In this document: positions 1 to 5,807 of the stretch, one piece after another
How the letters are laid out: each line of letters starts with the position of its first letter
Numbering within the stretch: position 1 is the stretch's first letter
DNA from: Sneathiella sp.
GTDB taxonomy: Bacteria > Pseudomonadota > Alphaproteobacteria > Sneathiellales > Sneathiellaceae
Assembly (NCBI GenBank): GCA_002732675.1
Contig: NVRR01000208.1
Span: 1 to 5,835 of the forward strand
Direction: 5' to 3'
DNA: 5,835 nucleotides
The notes under the pieces: generated by a model
Seen by the model: only the letters and a program-made list of their open reading frames with translations
Told to the model about the DNA's origin: nothing
Databases searched by the model: none
Translations under genes and position numbers: made by a program

Positions 1-1
1 T

Positions 2-1177
2 ATCCGTTTTTGCCACGAGGTTACGACAGCCCGCTGGTCGAGTGAAGACAAACTATGGAGCCTGGAAGTAACACGCAAAGATACTGGCGAAACCCTATTT
101 TTTACCTGCAATTTTCTCTGGATGTGCCAAGGGTATTATCGTCATTCAGAGGGATATATGCCGGAATTTCCGGGCATCGAGCAGTTTAAAGGGGAAATCA
201 TCCATCCGCAAACATGGCCCGAAGACACTGATTATAAGGATAAGAAGGTCGTTGTCATCGGCTCTGGGGCGACGGCGGCGACTTTGATCCCGGCGATGGC
301 TGAGGAGTGCAGCCATATCACCATGCTGCAGCGCTCACCGACCTATTTTTCGGCGGCGGCAAATCGTGACGAACTCGCTGATTTGCTGCGCTCGCTCGAT
401 ATCCCTGATGAATGGACCCATGAGATTGCCCGTCGCAAGATCTTGCAGGACCAACAAACCATCACTCGCCGCTCTTTCGACGATTCGGAGGCTCTAAAGC
501 AGGAGCTTATCGCCGGGGCGAAGCAGTATCTGGGGCCAGATTTCGACGTCGAGACCCACTTCACGCCGAGCTATCGGCCCTGGCGGCAGCGCCTCGCCTT
601 CGTTCCCAACGGTGATCTATTCCGGAGCATCCGTTCGGAAAAGGCATCGGTGGTTACGGATCAGATTGAAAGTTTTACCGAGACAGGTATCCTGCTCGCC
701 TCCGGCCAGGAGCTAAGCGCCGATATTATCATCACCGCCACCGGCTTCAATATGAATGTGCTCGGCGATATCGCCTTCACCATCGATGACGTGCCGCTCA
801 ATTTCGCTAACTGCTGGGCGCATCGAGGCATTCTGTTTTCGGGCATCCCGAATATGGCCTGGGTCTTCGGATATCTCAGGACCAGCTGGACCATGCGCTC
901 CGACCTTGTGGCGGGATTTGTCTGCCGCCTCCTTAACCATATGTCTGCGAAGGGCGCGAAAATGGTAATGCCGCACTTGCGCGAAGAGGATAAAGACATG
1001 CCGGAGCTGCCGTTTGTCGATCCTGAAAATTTCAACGCAGGCTATCTCACCCGCAATATGCATCTGATGCCCAAGCAGGGTGACCGCGCGCCCTGGATAT
1101 TCAGCCAGGACTATTATCGTGAAAAAGATGAAATCCCTGCCGCTGATCTAGAAGATGGCACGCTGGAATATCGGTAA
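2..1177 (+). CDS. Flavin-dependent monooxygenase, Baeyer-Villiger type (5' partial)
   Basis: The frame is open from the left edge, so the gene starts outside the window; the first in-frame ATG (122) is internal. About 391 residues are visible; relatives run near 480-500, so roughly the first 100, including the first FAD-binding GxGxxG, are missing. Counting from the Met at 122, the fingerprint FKGEIIHPQTWP lies at residues 22-33 and fits FxGxxxHxxxW[P/D]; the Trp favours a Baeyer-Villiger monooxygenase over a classical FMO, which has Tyr/Phe there. The second dinucleotide site, VVVIGSGATA, is at 43-52 and should bind NADPH. The YRPWRQR segment is at 151-157 and the DxxxxATGF motif at 201-209. 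Such enzymes use FAD, NADPH and O2 to insert oxygen into ketones or oxidise heteroatoms; they are soluble. The substrate cannot be read from sequence. The gene ends in TAA and converges with the minus-strand dehydrogenase remnant. The family call is firm; the Baeyer-Villiger subtype is probable. Confidence 0.88.
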   Translation: MRFCHEVTTARWSSEDKLWSLEVTRKDTGETLFFTCNFLWMCQGYYRHSEGYMPEFPGIEQFKGEIIHPQTWPEDTDYKDKKVVVIGSGATAATLIPAMAEECSHITMLQRSPTYFSAAANRDELADLLRSLDIPDEWTHEIARRKILQDQQTITRRSFDDSEALKQELIAGAKQYLGPDFDVETHFTPSYRPWRQRLAFVPNGDLFRSIRSEKASVVTDQIESFTETGILLASGQELSADIIITATGFNMNVLGDIAFTIDDVPLNFANCWAHRGILFSGIPNMAWVFGYLRTSWTMRSDLVAGFVCRLLNHMSAKGAKMVMPHLREEDKDMPELPFVDPENFNAGYLTRNMHLMPKQGDRAPWIFSQDYYREKDEIPAADLEDGTLEYR

Positions 1178-1259
1178 TCAGGTCATTGTCCTATGTCGGA
1201 TGACAATAGCGGCGTCGATTGGGCAAGGTTGTCCCGACAGGCAAGAAAAACGGTTTTCG
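1178..1259. other. Convergent intergenic gap with a weak hairpin
   Basis: This gap lies between the monooxygenase stop and the reconstructed end of the dehydrogenase remnant. The only structure I see is ATTGTC (1185-1190) against GACAAT (1202-1207), a 6-bp stem with an 11-base loop. No T-run follows it on either strand, so it is not a standard intrinsic terminator. It might still help separate the two converging transcripts; this is speculative. Confidence 0.25.
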
Positions 1260-1960
1260 TCATGCGTTGTCGTCGGTTTTTGAATGAACGGGAACGCCGG
1301 TCAAAACTTCATAGGCCTTGACCACCGCAGAATCGTCCAATTTACCGTATCCCATGCTCGACGCGCCGAGTAACATTTGATGCGCCGCCGCACTAAGAAG
1401 GTAGCGGTGCATTCAACTCGCTTCCGGTTTGTAAAACCAGGCCCAGGTCTTTGATAAAAATATCAACCATGGAGCGGGGTGTATAATCATCCTCCAGAAT
1501 ATGTGGTACGCGATCATTGAACATCCAGCTTTGACCAGCCGACGTTGAGACAATGTCATAGAGTAACTTTGGATCGCATCCGGCACGGGCGCCAAGCGCC
1601 ATCAGCTCTGCCGCGGCCACCAGGTGGACACCGGCCGCCAGTTGATGAACTACCTTATAGGTTGCTCCCATACCGGGTTCTCGTCCGACCCTGTGCGTTT
1701 TTTTCGAAATAGCCTCCAGAACCGGAGCTACCATGTCAAAAGCTTCTTGGTCCCCGGATGCCATGACGGAGAGAGTTCCAGTCTCCGCACCAACTTTCCC
1801 CCCCAGAAACCGGCGCATCCAGAAACGTCAGCCCTGCGGCAAGAACCTGCTCACCGAGCGATTTGGCCTCCGAGGGGGCGACGGTGGAGCATAACATCAC
1901 CGTCGCGTCTTTCCTCATCGCCCCAAGACCAACTACTCCGACTGAATAACTATCTGCCAT
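1260..1960 (-). pseudogene. Broken NAD-dependent hydroxyacid dehydrogenase (HIBADH / tartronate-semialdehyde reductase / L-threonate dehydrogenase superfamily)
   Basis: Three frames together give about 232 residues of one family member; intact relatives are near 300. The ATG at 1960 is preceded by GGGAGAG. Its first 15 codons end in the Rossmann turn GVVGLGAM, then jump at about 1915/1916 to RKDATVMLCSTVAP, so some 75-80 codons (most of the NAD-binding domain) are missing in frame. After DAPVSGG the frame breaks at a run of seven G (1798-1804 on the complement); removing one G restores SGG-KVGAETGTLSVMASGD with family spacing. After LNAPLP an extra base near 1398 causes a premature TAG (1393-1395); dropping it continues as LSAAAHQM...GKLDDSAVVKAYEVLTG to TGA at 1260-1262. 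The catalytic Lys (codon 1654-1656) remains, but the usual Asn three residues later is His (1645-1647). The WMFNDRVPHILEDDYTPRS segment most resembles the L-threonate dehydrogenase branch; the exact substrate is uncertain. The family would reduce or oxidise C3/C4 hydroxy acids with NAD(P). It lies 84 bases downstream of the glycerate kinase on the same strand. Confidence 0.88.
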
Positions 1961-2044
1961 CCTGACTCTCCCAACTATTTTTTAACTGCTGCTTCTCCCC
2001 GTCCTCCGACGGTAGTGAGATTTTCCGCGGTGACGACCAAACGC
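1961..2044 (-). other. Kinase-dehydrogenase intercistronic gap with a short hairpin
   Basis: This gap holds a perfect 5-bp inverted repeat with a 4-base loop: CCGTC (1999-2003) and GACGG (2008-2012). On the minus-strand transcript no U-run follows it directly, so it is not a clear terminator. It could mark a processing or attenuation point between the kinase and the dehydrogenase remnant, or mean nothing. The GGGAGAG ribosome binding site of the remnant is at the left end of the gap. Confidence 0.3.
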
Positions 2045-3187
2045 CTAGGATGCATATTTCAACACGATCACGAGGTCCATGACATTGGTGCCCGTTGGAC
2101 CGGTAATCAGCTGATCGCCTGTTGTCTTGAAATACGTGCCTGCGTCGGCGGCGGCGAGGTATTGATCTGCTCCTGGAAGGCGGGTGTAACTATGGCCATC
2201 AATAATTGCGCCAGCGGCCTCCGTGACGCCATCCGTTCCGTCAGTGCCGGCAACAAGGCAAAAAATATTGGGCTGGCCTTGAAAATATTTGGCCAATAAT
2301 AAGGCGAGGCTTTGGTTGCGACCGCCTTTGCCCGGATTTGGGGGTAGTTTGATTGTCGGCTCTCCCCCAAAAATATAGATGCCATTGGTCCCGCTGAGAC
2401 ATTTCGCATAGATTTTCTCGGCAATAACTTCCACATCTCCGTACAGGTTCTCGTCATTGGCAATAACGCGCAAGCCCTGCGCCTGTGCCGCCGAGGCCAC
2501 CGCATCACGCGCCACCGAATTCGAGGCGACGATCCGGCACGAGTAGTCGAAGTCGCCAGATTGATATTCGCCGATGCCAGAGCCAATTATTGAAATATCA
2601 TCACCCGCGACATCAGAAATAGCAAAGACCTGCACATGGCATCCTTTAAAGCAGCTCAGTAATCTCCCCGCTTTAATGGATGAAATAGCTTTGCGCCGTG
2701 CATTGATGGTGCTTATATTACTGCCGTCGGAAAGGCTGGTTTCAGTCAGACGCAGCAGATCGTCATAAGTATTGCCATCCGACAATACCTCTGCCAGAGA
2801 AGATGCGCCGCCGGACACCAGCATCAGCAGCCTGTCAGATGAGCCGCATCCTTTAACCAAATCCAGCGCAGTCTGTCCGGCAATGAGCGATGTCCCAGAA
2901 GGTGTTGGGTGGGTGCTCTCAATTATCCGTATATGGGACGGCAAAGACCCTGTACCCGGACTATGTCCCTCCTTGGTTATGATCAGTGCGGGGACGTCCT
3001 GTCTGATGCTCTCACTCAGCCCACAATACATTGAATAGGCTGCCTTGCCGATGCACAAGATTGCTGTCGGAACCTCAATTGGTTGAGATTGGCAGGCCTT
3101 TGCAACAGCTTTTTCACCGAGAACGGATTGGACACCCGCCTGAAAAAGAAACTTGATCGTCCCGATGGAACTCGTTTGTTGCGGCAT
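2045..3187 (-). CDS. Glycerate 2-kinase, MOFRL / GckA-TtuD family
   Basis: This 380-residue protein is slightly shorter than most of the family (about 400-450) but has the whole motif series. IGKAA is at 46-50 (the conserved Lys region), HPTP at 93-96 and SGGASSL at 125-131. NARRKAISSIKAGRL follows at 162-176, SDVAGDD at 191-197, GGEPTI at 274-279 and GKGGRNQ at 286-292. GTDGTDG is at 314-320 and TGPTGTNVMD at 362-371; the last four blocks belong to the C-terminal MOFRL part. The family phosphorylates D-glycerate with ATP to 2-phosphoglycerate in the cytosol, feeding glyoxylate, tartronate-semialdehyde or serine carbon into lower glycolysis. I chose the ATG at 3187-3185. A TTG six codons upstream (3205) is also open, but it overlaps the palindrome and has no clear ribosome binding site; the chosen ATG has only a weak GAGAA. 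The frame is intact to TAG. Its downstream neighbour, a dehydrogenase that could have supplied glycerate, is broken, so the kinase must serve another source of glycerate or is on its way out. Confidence 0.92.
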   Translation of the reverse strand: MPQQTSSIGTIKFLFQAGVQSVLGEKAVAKACQSQPIEVPTAILCIGKAAYSMYCGLSESIRQDVPALIITKEGHSPGTGSLPSHIRIIESTHPTPSGTSLIAGQTALDLVKGCGSSDRLLMLVSGGASSLAEVLSDGNTYDDLLRLTETSLSDGSNISTINARRKAISSIKAGRLLSCFKGCHVQVFAISDVAGDDISIIGSGIGEYQSGDFDYSCRIVASNSVARDAVASAAQAQGLRVIANDENLYGDVEVIAEKIYAKCLSGTNGIYIFGGEPTIKLPPNPGKGGRNQSLALLLAKYFQGQPNIFCLVAGTDGTDGVTEAAGAIIDGHSYTRLPGADQYLAAADAGTYFKTTGDQLITGPTGTNVMDLVIVLKYAS

Positions 3188-3208
3188 TTCTGTTTCTCGA
3201 CACAATAA

Positions 3209-3226
3209 AATACCTATACAGGTATT
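3209..3226. promoter_or_regulatory. Perfect palindrome upstream of the glycerate kinase: candidate operator
   Basis: AATACCT (3209-3215) and AGGTATT (3220-3226) are perfect inverted 7-base arms around ATAC. The site ends 22 bases before the chosen kinase ATG. On the minus strand a weak -35-like TTGAAG (3243-3238) and a -10-like TATAGG (3218-3213) have a 19-base spacing, so the palindrome would overlap the -10. Size and symmetry suit a dimeric repressor such as a GntR- or LacI-type regulator, but none is encoded in the window and the regulator is unknown. A hairpin in the mRNA leader is the alternative. Confidence 0.45.
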
Positions 3227-3351
3227 GTTGGGGACGTCTTCAAAAGATGACTATAAAGACTATTCCTCGCGAGCTGAATTAAGTTCTCCCAATTATTTAC
3301 CACGGCCCCTGACCCTGGCTAATCTATAGAGCTAAATGATCTCATCTTCAT
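3227..3351. other. Intergenic stretch, no gene seen
   Basis: Both strands are closed by frequent stops and I recognise no protein segment. It contains the upstream part of any kinase promoter and a single 8-base palindrome, CTCGCGAG (3266-3273). Nothing else is supportable. Confidence 0.4.
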
Positions 3352-3600
3352 CTAGCAGAACGTCCCGTTTGTAATTCTCTCGCCTGCTTCATTGGTCAGC
3401 TAAACAGGGCTCGCCATATAGCGGAAATTCGTTAGTGCCGCGAGAAAGCCATTACCTTCAGGCAACATAGCGGCAGTGGTAGCATCTTTCACAACGGCGA
3501 CCTCAAAACCCTGTCCCAATAATTCACGCATATGGGACTCTGTACAAAGATTGGCGGGCATACCGGATAGGATTTGCCTCCCTGTTTGCTTTCTAAAACA
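3352..3600 (-). pseudogene. C-terminal remnant of an isochorismatase-like cysteine hydrolase
   Basis: Reading leftwards from about 3576, the minus strand encodes ILSGMPANLCTESHMRELL, then GQGFEVAVVKDATTAAMLPE and GNGFLAALTNFRYMASPV. This is the characteristic C-terminal part of isochorismatase-family hydrolases, with the catalytic Cys in ANLC (codon 3544-3546). A TAG at 3400-3402 interrupts the frame where relatives usually have Trp or a hydrophobic residue. The same frame then continues LTNEAGERITNGTFC to a second TAG at 3352-3354. Upstream, the matching frame shifts by one base near 3573 (AAATC where AAAATC would give GGK-ILSGM), and homology fades by about 3600 into a TA-rich tract. The N-terminal half, with the catalytic Asp and Lys, is absent. 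No start codon or ribosome binding site fits, so this is a dead fragment. Subfamily and substrate cannot be assigned; the 5' boundary is approximate. Confidence 0.7.
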
Positions 3601-3602
3601 CC

Positions 3603-3632
3603 GGTTAATATTATATATATAGGAATAAAAAA
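3603..3632. other. TA-rich junction tract
   Basis: A very AT-rich stretch containing TATATATATA separates the minus-strand hydrolase remnant from the plus-strand fragment. It coincides with the point where homology stops on both sides, which suggests an old recombination junction. No target-site duplication or inverted-repeat ends could be found by eye. Confidence 0.25.
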
Positions 3633-3782
3633 GTCAAGGTTCTGACTTTTGCGGAACAGCTTCGAGAAGCGCCAAAGCTGCAGGAACTCAGAAGCAGAGG
3701 GATTAATGTTCTGGAAAATATTGATCTGAATGGAGACCTGTCGGCAAGCTCCGGCCTGCACCCTAATTTAACGGAAAAATAG
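3633..3782 (+). pseudogene. Unidentified coding-looking C-terminal fragment
   Basis: About 49 codons read VKVLTFAEQLREAPKLQELR, then SRGINVLENIDLNGD and LSASSGLHPNLTEK to a TAG at 3780-3782. Composition is protein-like (an amphipathic helix, then GxN, GLHPN). There is no start codon: the frame closes at a TAA at 3606-3608 upstream, so if real it is the tail of a truncated gene. The GLHPN near the end recalls block V (DGxHPN) of SGNH/GDSL hydrolases, but the Asp is missing and the match is too short to assign. It may be chance; the opposite strand is also open here but has a Ser/Arg-rich composition typical of an antisense shadow. Confidence 0.25.
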
Positions 3783-3987
3783 CCGCGCCAAAAGTACTGG
3801 GTTTTTCCGTTGGCGATCGCATGTCCAGCGCCAGGAAAACTCAAGAAAATTCCTCTGCCAATACCCTTTACGAACCATTCAAACAGGATAACGCTGTTTT
3901 ATGCCGACAATTCTGCCCGATATAAAAATATTTCTTGCTATCCGGTCAGATCTATGTTCTACCGCTCCTTGAATATATTGCGCGTAA
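3783..3987. other. Intergenic stretch, no convincing gene
   Basis: Short open frames cross this stretch on both strands (for example one starting at 3810 on the plus strand), but none has a ribosome binding site, a recognisable motif or protein-like composition. The sequence becomes AT-rich toward the helicase promoter. It probably contains only decayed or noncoding DNA. Confidence 0.4.
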
Positions 3988-4015
3988 CTGACATTCTTGT
4001 TTTTTGCAGTATATT
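3988..4015 (+). promoter_or_regulatory. Candidate distal sigma-70 promoter for the helicase
   Basis: CTGACA (3988-3993; 5 of 6 to consensus) and TATATT (4010-4015; 5 of 6) are separated by 16 bases. Transcription would begin near 4022 and give a leader of about 150 nt, a length known from cold-shock mRNAs. It competes with the -10 at 4069-4074, and either or both may be used. Confidence 0.4.
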
Positions 4016-4044
4016 TAGTCGGCAGCTTTATGACAGATCGTTGC

Positions 4045-4074
4045 TTTTAAATCGTACATGTTCGTACATATAAT
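4045..4074 (+). promoter_or_regulatory. Candidate proximal promoter with direct repeats in the spacer
   Basis: A perfect TATAAT lies at 4069-4074, with only a poor -35 (TTTTAA or TTTAAA, 4045-4051) at the right distance. Between them TCGTACAT occurs twice, at 4052-4059 and 4062-4069, a 10-base period that puts both copies on the same face of the helix. A strong -10, a weak -35 and a spacer repeat suggest control by a bound regulator, though this is inference. The leader from about 4081 would be some 89 nt. Confidence 0.42.
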
Positions 4075-4112
4075 TATTGCAGCTATCTACGCTAACCTGC
4101 CATAGAACTTAA

Positions 4113-4153
4113 GTCGTAACGGCGACAAATTATGTCACTAAAATCGCTACGAC
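4113..4153 (+). promoter_or_regulatory. Stem-loop in the helicase leader
   Basis: GTCGTAACG (4113-4121) can pair with CGCTACGAC (4145-4153) in 8 of 9 positions, with one A-C mismatch. An inner stem, GACA (4124-4127) with TGTC (4133-4136), closes a 5-base loop. The base of the outer stem ends four bases before the GGAAGA ribosome binding site. Such placement could modulate ribosome access, for example with temperature, but folding energy was not calculated. Confidence 0.4.
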
Positions 4154-4157
4154 GAAT

Positions 4158-4172
4158 GGAAGACTTTACTTG
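4158..4172 (+). promoter_or_regulatory. Ribosome binding site that fixes the TTG start of the helicase
   Basis: GGAAGA (4158-4163) is followed by a 6-base spacer and TTG (4170-4172). No in-frame ATG, GTG or other TTG exists between the upstream stop TAA (4110-4112) and this codon. The next in-frame Met is residue 161, inside the helicase core. TTG is therefore the only credible start. Confidence 0.7.
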
Positions 4173-5531
4173 AGAAATTTTACTGATTTCGGCTTGGCCG
4201 ATGCAATCCTTCGCGGGGTTTCCGCAGAGGGCTATACTACTCCTACACCAATTCAAAACGAGGTAATTCCCGCCATTTTGGCGCGTCAAGACGTTCTGGG
4301 GATCGCCCAGACCGGCACCGGCAAGACCGCTGCTTTCGTCCTACCGCTGCTCCATGACCATATTTCGGAAACTGCGAGACCACAGGCAAAGCATTGCCGG
4401 TCTCTGATCCTGACCCCGACACGGGAGCTTGCCTCACAAATCGCTGCGAATATCCGGGCCTACGGACAGTTTACCAAAATCTCCGTCGCGGAAATCGTGG
4501 GCGGTGTTAAACCGGGCCCGCAAATCCGGGCCTTGAACATTGGCGCTGACATAGTTGTCGCGACGCCGGGAAGACTGGAAGATCATGTGCGCACCGGCGC
4601 GTTGAAACTTGATCATGTTAAGGCGATTGTGCTCGACGAAGCCGATCAGATGCTCGATTTGGGCTTTGCACCGGCAATCCGTCGCATCATTTCCAAACTA
4701 CCTGCCAAACGGCAAACCATCTTGCTGTCGGCGACGATGCCGAAGCAAATCCACAAACTGGCGACAGATTTATTGACACGCCCTGTTGAAATTTCGGTAA
4801 CACCGGAATCGCGCCCCATCGAAAGAATTGAGCAATCGGTTCTGGCAATCGAAATTGCCGCGAAGCGTGATGCGCTGGTTTCGTATCTATCGGAAAATAA
4901 AGTTGAACGGGCCATCGTCTTTACCCGCACGAAACGCGGCGCAGACAAGGTCAAGAAATATCTGGACGGCGCTGGTTTGAAGAGTGAAGCGATCCACGGC
5001 AATAAAAGCCAGGGGCAGCGTGAACGGGCTTTGAACGGCTTTCGAAAAGGAAGCACAAAAATCCTGGTTGCCACAGATATTGCGGCACGCGGCATCGATG
5101 TCGATGACGTAAGCCATGTGATAAATTTCGATCTCCCTCAGGTGGCCGAAGTCTATGTTCATAGAATTGGACGGACAGCTCGCGCCGGTAAAAGCGGCGT
5201 TGCATTAACGCTATGTACACCGCCGGAGCATGGTCTTCTGAAAGCGATCGAGAAGTTGATCGGGACCAGTATAAAAATTGAAGACCGAACCGTGGGCGGA
5301 CTGTTACACGCCGCTGCGGCGCACGCCGCATCTGATGCCGCCGCACCTAAAGCTGCGAAGGGACGGAGAGGCGGTCACAAGCACGTGAACGCCAGGCAAA
5401 CACCCAATAATAAAAATAATAAAACTAAAGCCAAAAGAAGGGATTTTAGATCCGGTGAGGAAACCCCTTCGGCCGGTCTGGACAGGATACTCCAGAAATC
5501 ATACAAACGCTCAAGTGTCAGGGCTGCGTAA
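4170..5531 (+). CDS. DEAD-box ATP-dependent RNA helicase, RhlE-like
   Basis: This is a full-length 453-residue protein with a complete two-RecA-domain core. Domain 1 has the Q motif GYTTPTPIQ (21-29), Walker A AQTGTGKT (46-53), PTRELA (83-88), TPGR (132-135), DEAD (156-159) and SAT (187-189). Domain 2 has AIVFTRTK (248-255), ATDIAARGID (301-310) and HRIGRTAR (331-338). After about residue 375 comes an Ala-rich then Lys/Arg/Asn-rich tail (including KGRRGGHK and NNKNNKTKAKRR), typical of RNA-binding extensions in RhlE-type enzymes. The enzyme unwinds or remodels short RNA duplexes with ATP in the cytosol; such helicases act in ribosome assembly, RNA decay and cold adaptation. It starts at TTG behind GGAAGA. 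A structured leader and two promoter candidates lie upstream. The csp gene follows after 66 bases with no visible terminator, so co-transcription is possible. The DEAD-box call is certain; RhlE rather than another subfamily is likely from the Q-motif region and tail. Confidence 0.95.
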   Translation: MRNFTDFGLADAILRGVSAEGYTTPTPIQNEVIPAILARQDVLGIAQTGTGKTAAFVLPLLHDHISETARPQAKHCRSLILTPTRELASQIAANIRAYGQFTKISVAEIVGGVKPGPQIRALNIGADIVVATPGRLEDHVRTGALKLDHVKAIVLDEADQMLDLGFAPAIRRIISKLPAKRQTILLSATMPKQIHKLATDLLTRPVEISVTPESRPIERIEQSVLAIEIAAKRDALVSYLSENKVERAIVFTRTKRGADKVKKYLDGAGLKSEAIHGNKSQGQRERALNGFRKGSTKILVATDIAARGIDVDDVSHVINFDLPQVAEVYVHRIGRTARAGKSGVALTLCTPPEHGLLKAIEKLIGTSIKIEDRTVGGLLHAAAAHAASDAAAPKAAKGRRGGHKHVNARQTPNNKNNKTKAKRRDFRSGEETPSAGLDRILQKSYKRSSVRAA

Positions 5532-5597
5532 AATTCGAAACGACACATCACCATTTATCTAACTACAAATCTACCATCTAGAAAAGGATACGTTATT
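5532..5597 (+). other. Helicase-csp gap with csp ribosome binding site
   Basis: No terminator-like hairpin with a T-run is visible in these 66 bases, so read-through from the helicase is plausible. AAGGA at 5584-5588 lies nine bases before the csp ATG. A long structured leader like that of enterobacterial cspA is not possible here unless transcription starts inside the helicase gene. Confidence 0.5.
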
Positions 5598-5807
5598 ATG
5601 GAAACAGGTACTGTAAAATGGTTTAATAGTTCTAAAGGCTTCGGCTTTATCGCTCCTGATGCGGGCGGTGCTGACGTTTTTGTTCATATCAGCGCAGTTG
5701 AAAGAGCTGGCTTGGACAACCTTGCAGACGGCCAAAAAATTGACTACGAAATAGAAGTCGATCAGGCACGTGGAAAATCATCTGCGGTTAATTTACAGGC
5801 TAAATAA
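5598..5807 (+). CDS. Cold-shock protein, CspA family
   Basis: This 69-residue protein is a single cold-shock domain of standard family length. It begins [10 protein letters not shown], has RNP1 KGFGFI at 13-18 and RNP2 VFVHI at 27-31, then the AVERAGL segment common in alphaproteobacterial Csp proteins. It closes with GKSSAVNLQ. The five-stranded beta-barrel binds single-stranded RNA or DNA and melts RNA secondary structure in the cytosol. AAGGA nine bases upstream supports the ATG start. Sitting directly behind a DEAD-box helicase, it probably works with it on structured RNA. The numbered paralogue (CspA, CspE and so on) cannot be told from one sequence, so no symbol is given. Only 28 bases follow the stop and no terminator is visible in them. 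Confidence 0.96.
   Translation: METGTVKWFNSSKGFGFIAPDAGGADVFVHISAVERAGLDNLADGQKIDYEIEVDQARGKSSAVNLQAK

Noticed and set aside
343..1063. Open frames antisense or out of frame within the monooxygenase
   Set aside because: The sense frame carries the family motifs throughout; the others have no ribosome binding site or homology pattern.
1185..1207. Bidirectional intrinsic terminator between the convergent genes
   Set aside because: The stem is only 6 bp with an 11-base loop and no T-run on either side; it is listed as a weak hairpin, not a terminator.
2107..2586. Long open frame on the minus strand within the glycerate kinase, and others overlapping it on the plus strand
   Set aside because: They are in other frames of a gene with a full set of family motifs, lack recognisable motifs and have Arg/Ser/Pro-rich shadow composition.
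3812..3820. GCGATCGC octamer resembling the cyanobacterial HIP1 repeat
   Set aside because: It occurs once, and nothing else in the window suggests a cyanobacterium.
3489..3844. Two minus-strand open frames of 77 and 90 codons
   Set aside because: One is an out-of-frame reading of the hydrolase relic for most of its downstream half; the other is Ser/Arg-rich and opposite the coding-looking fragment. Neither has a credible start.
3810..4073. 87-codon plus-strand open frame before the helicase
   Set aside because: No ribosome binding site or motif, unlikely composition, and it runs through the candidate helicase promoter.
4646..5346. Several antisense open frames within the helicase
   Set aside because: They lie opposite a complete DEAD-box core, lack motifs and are explained by the codon bias of the sense gene.
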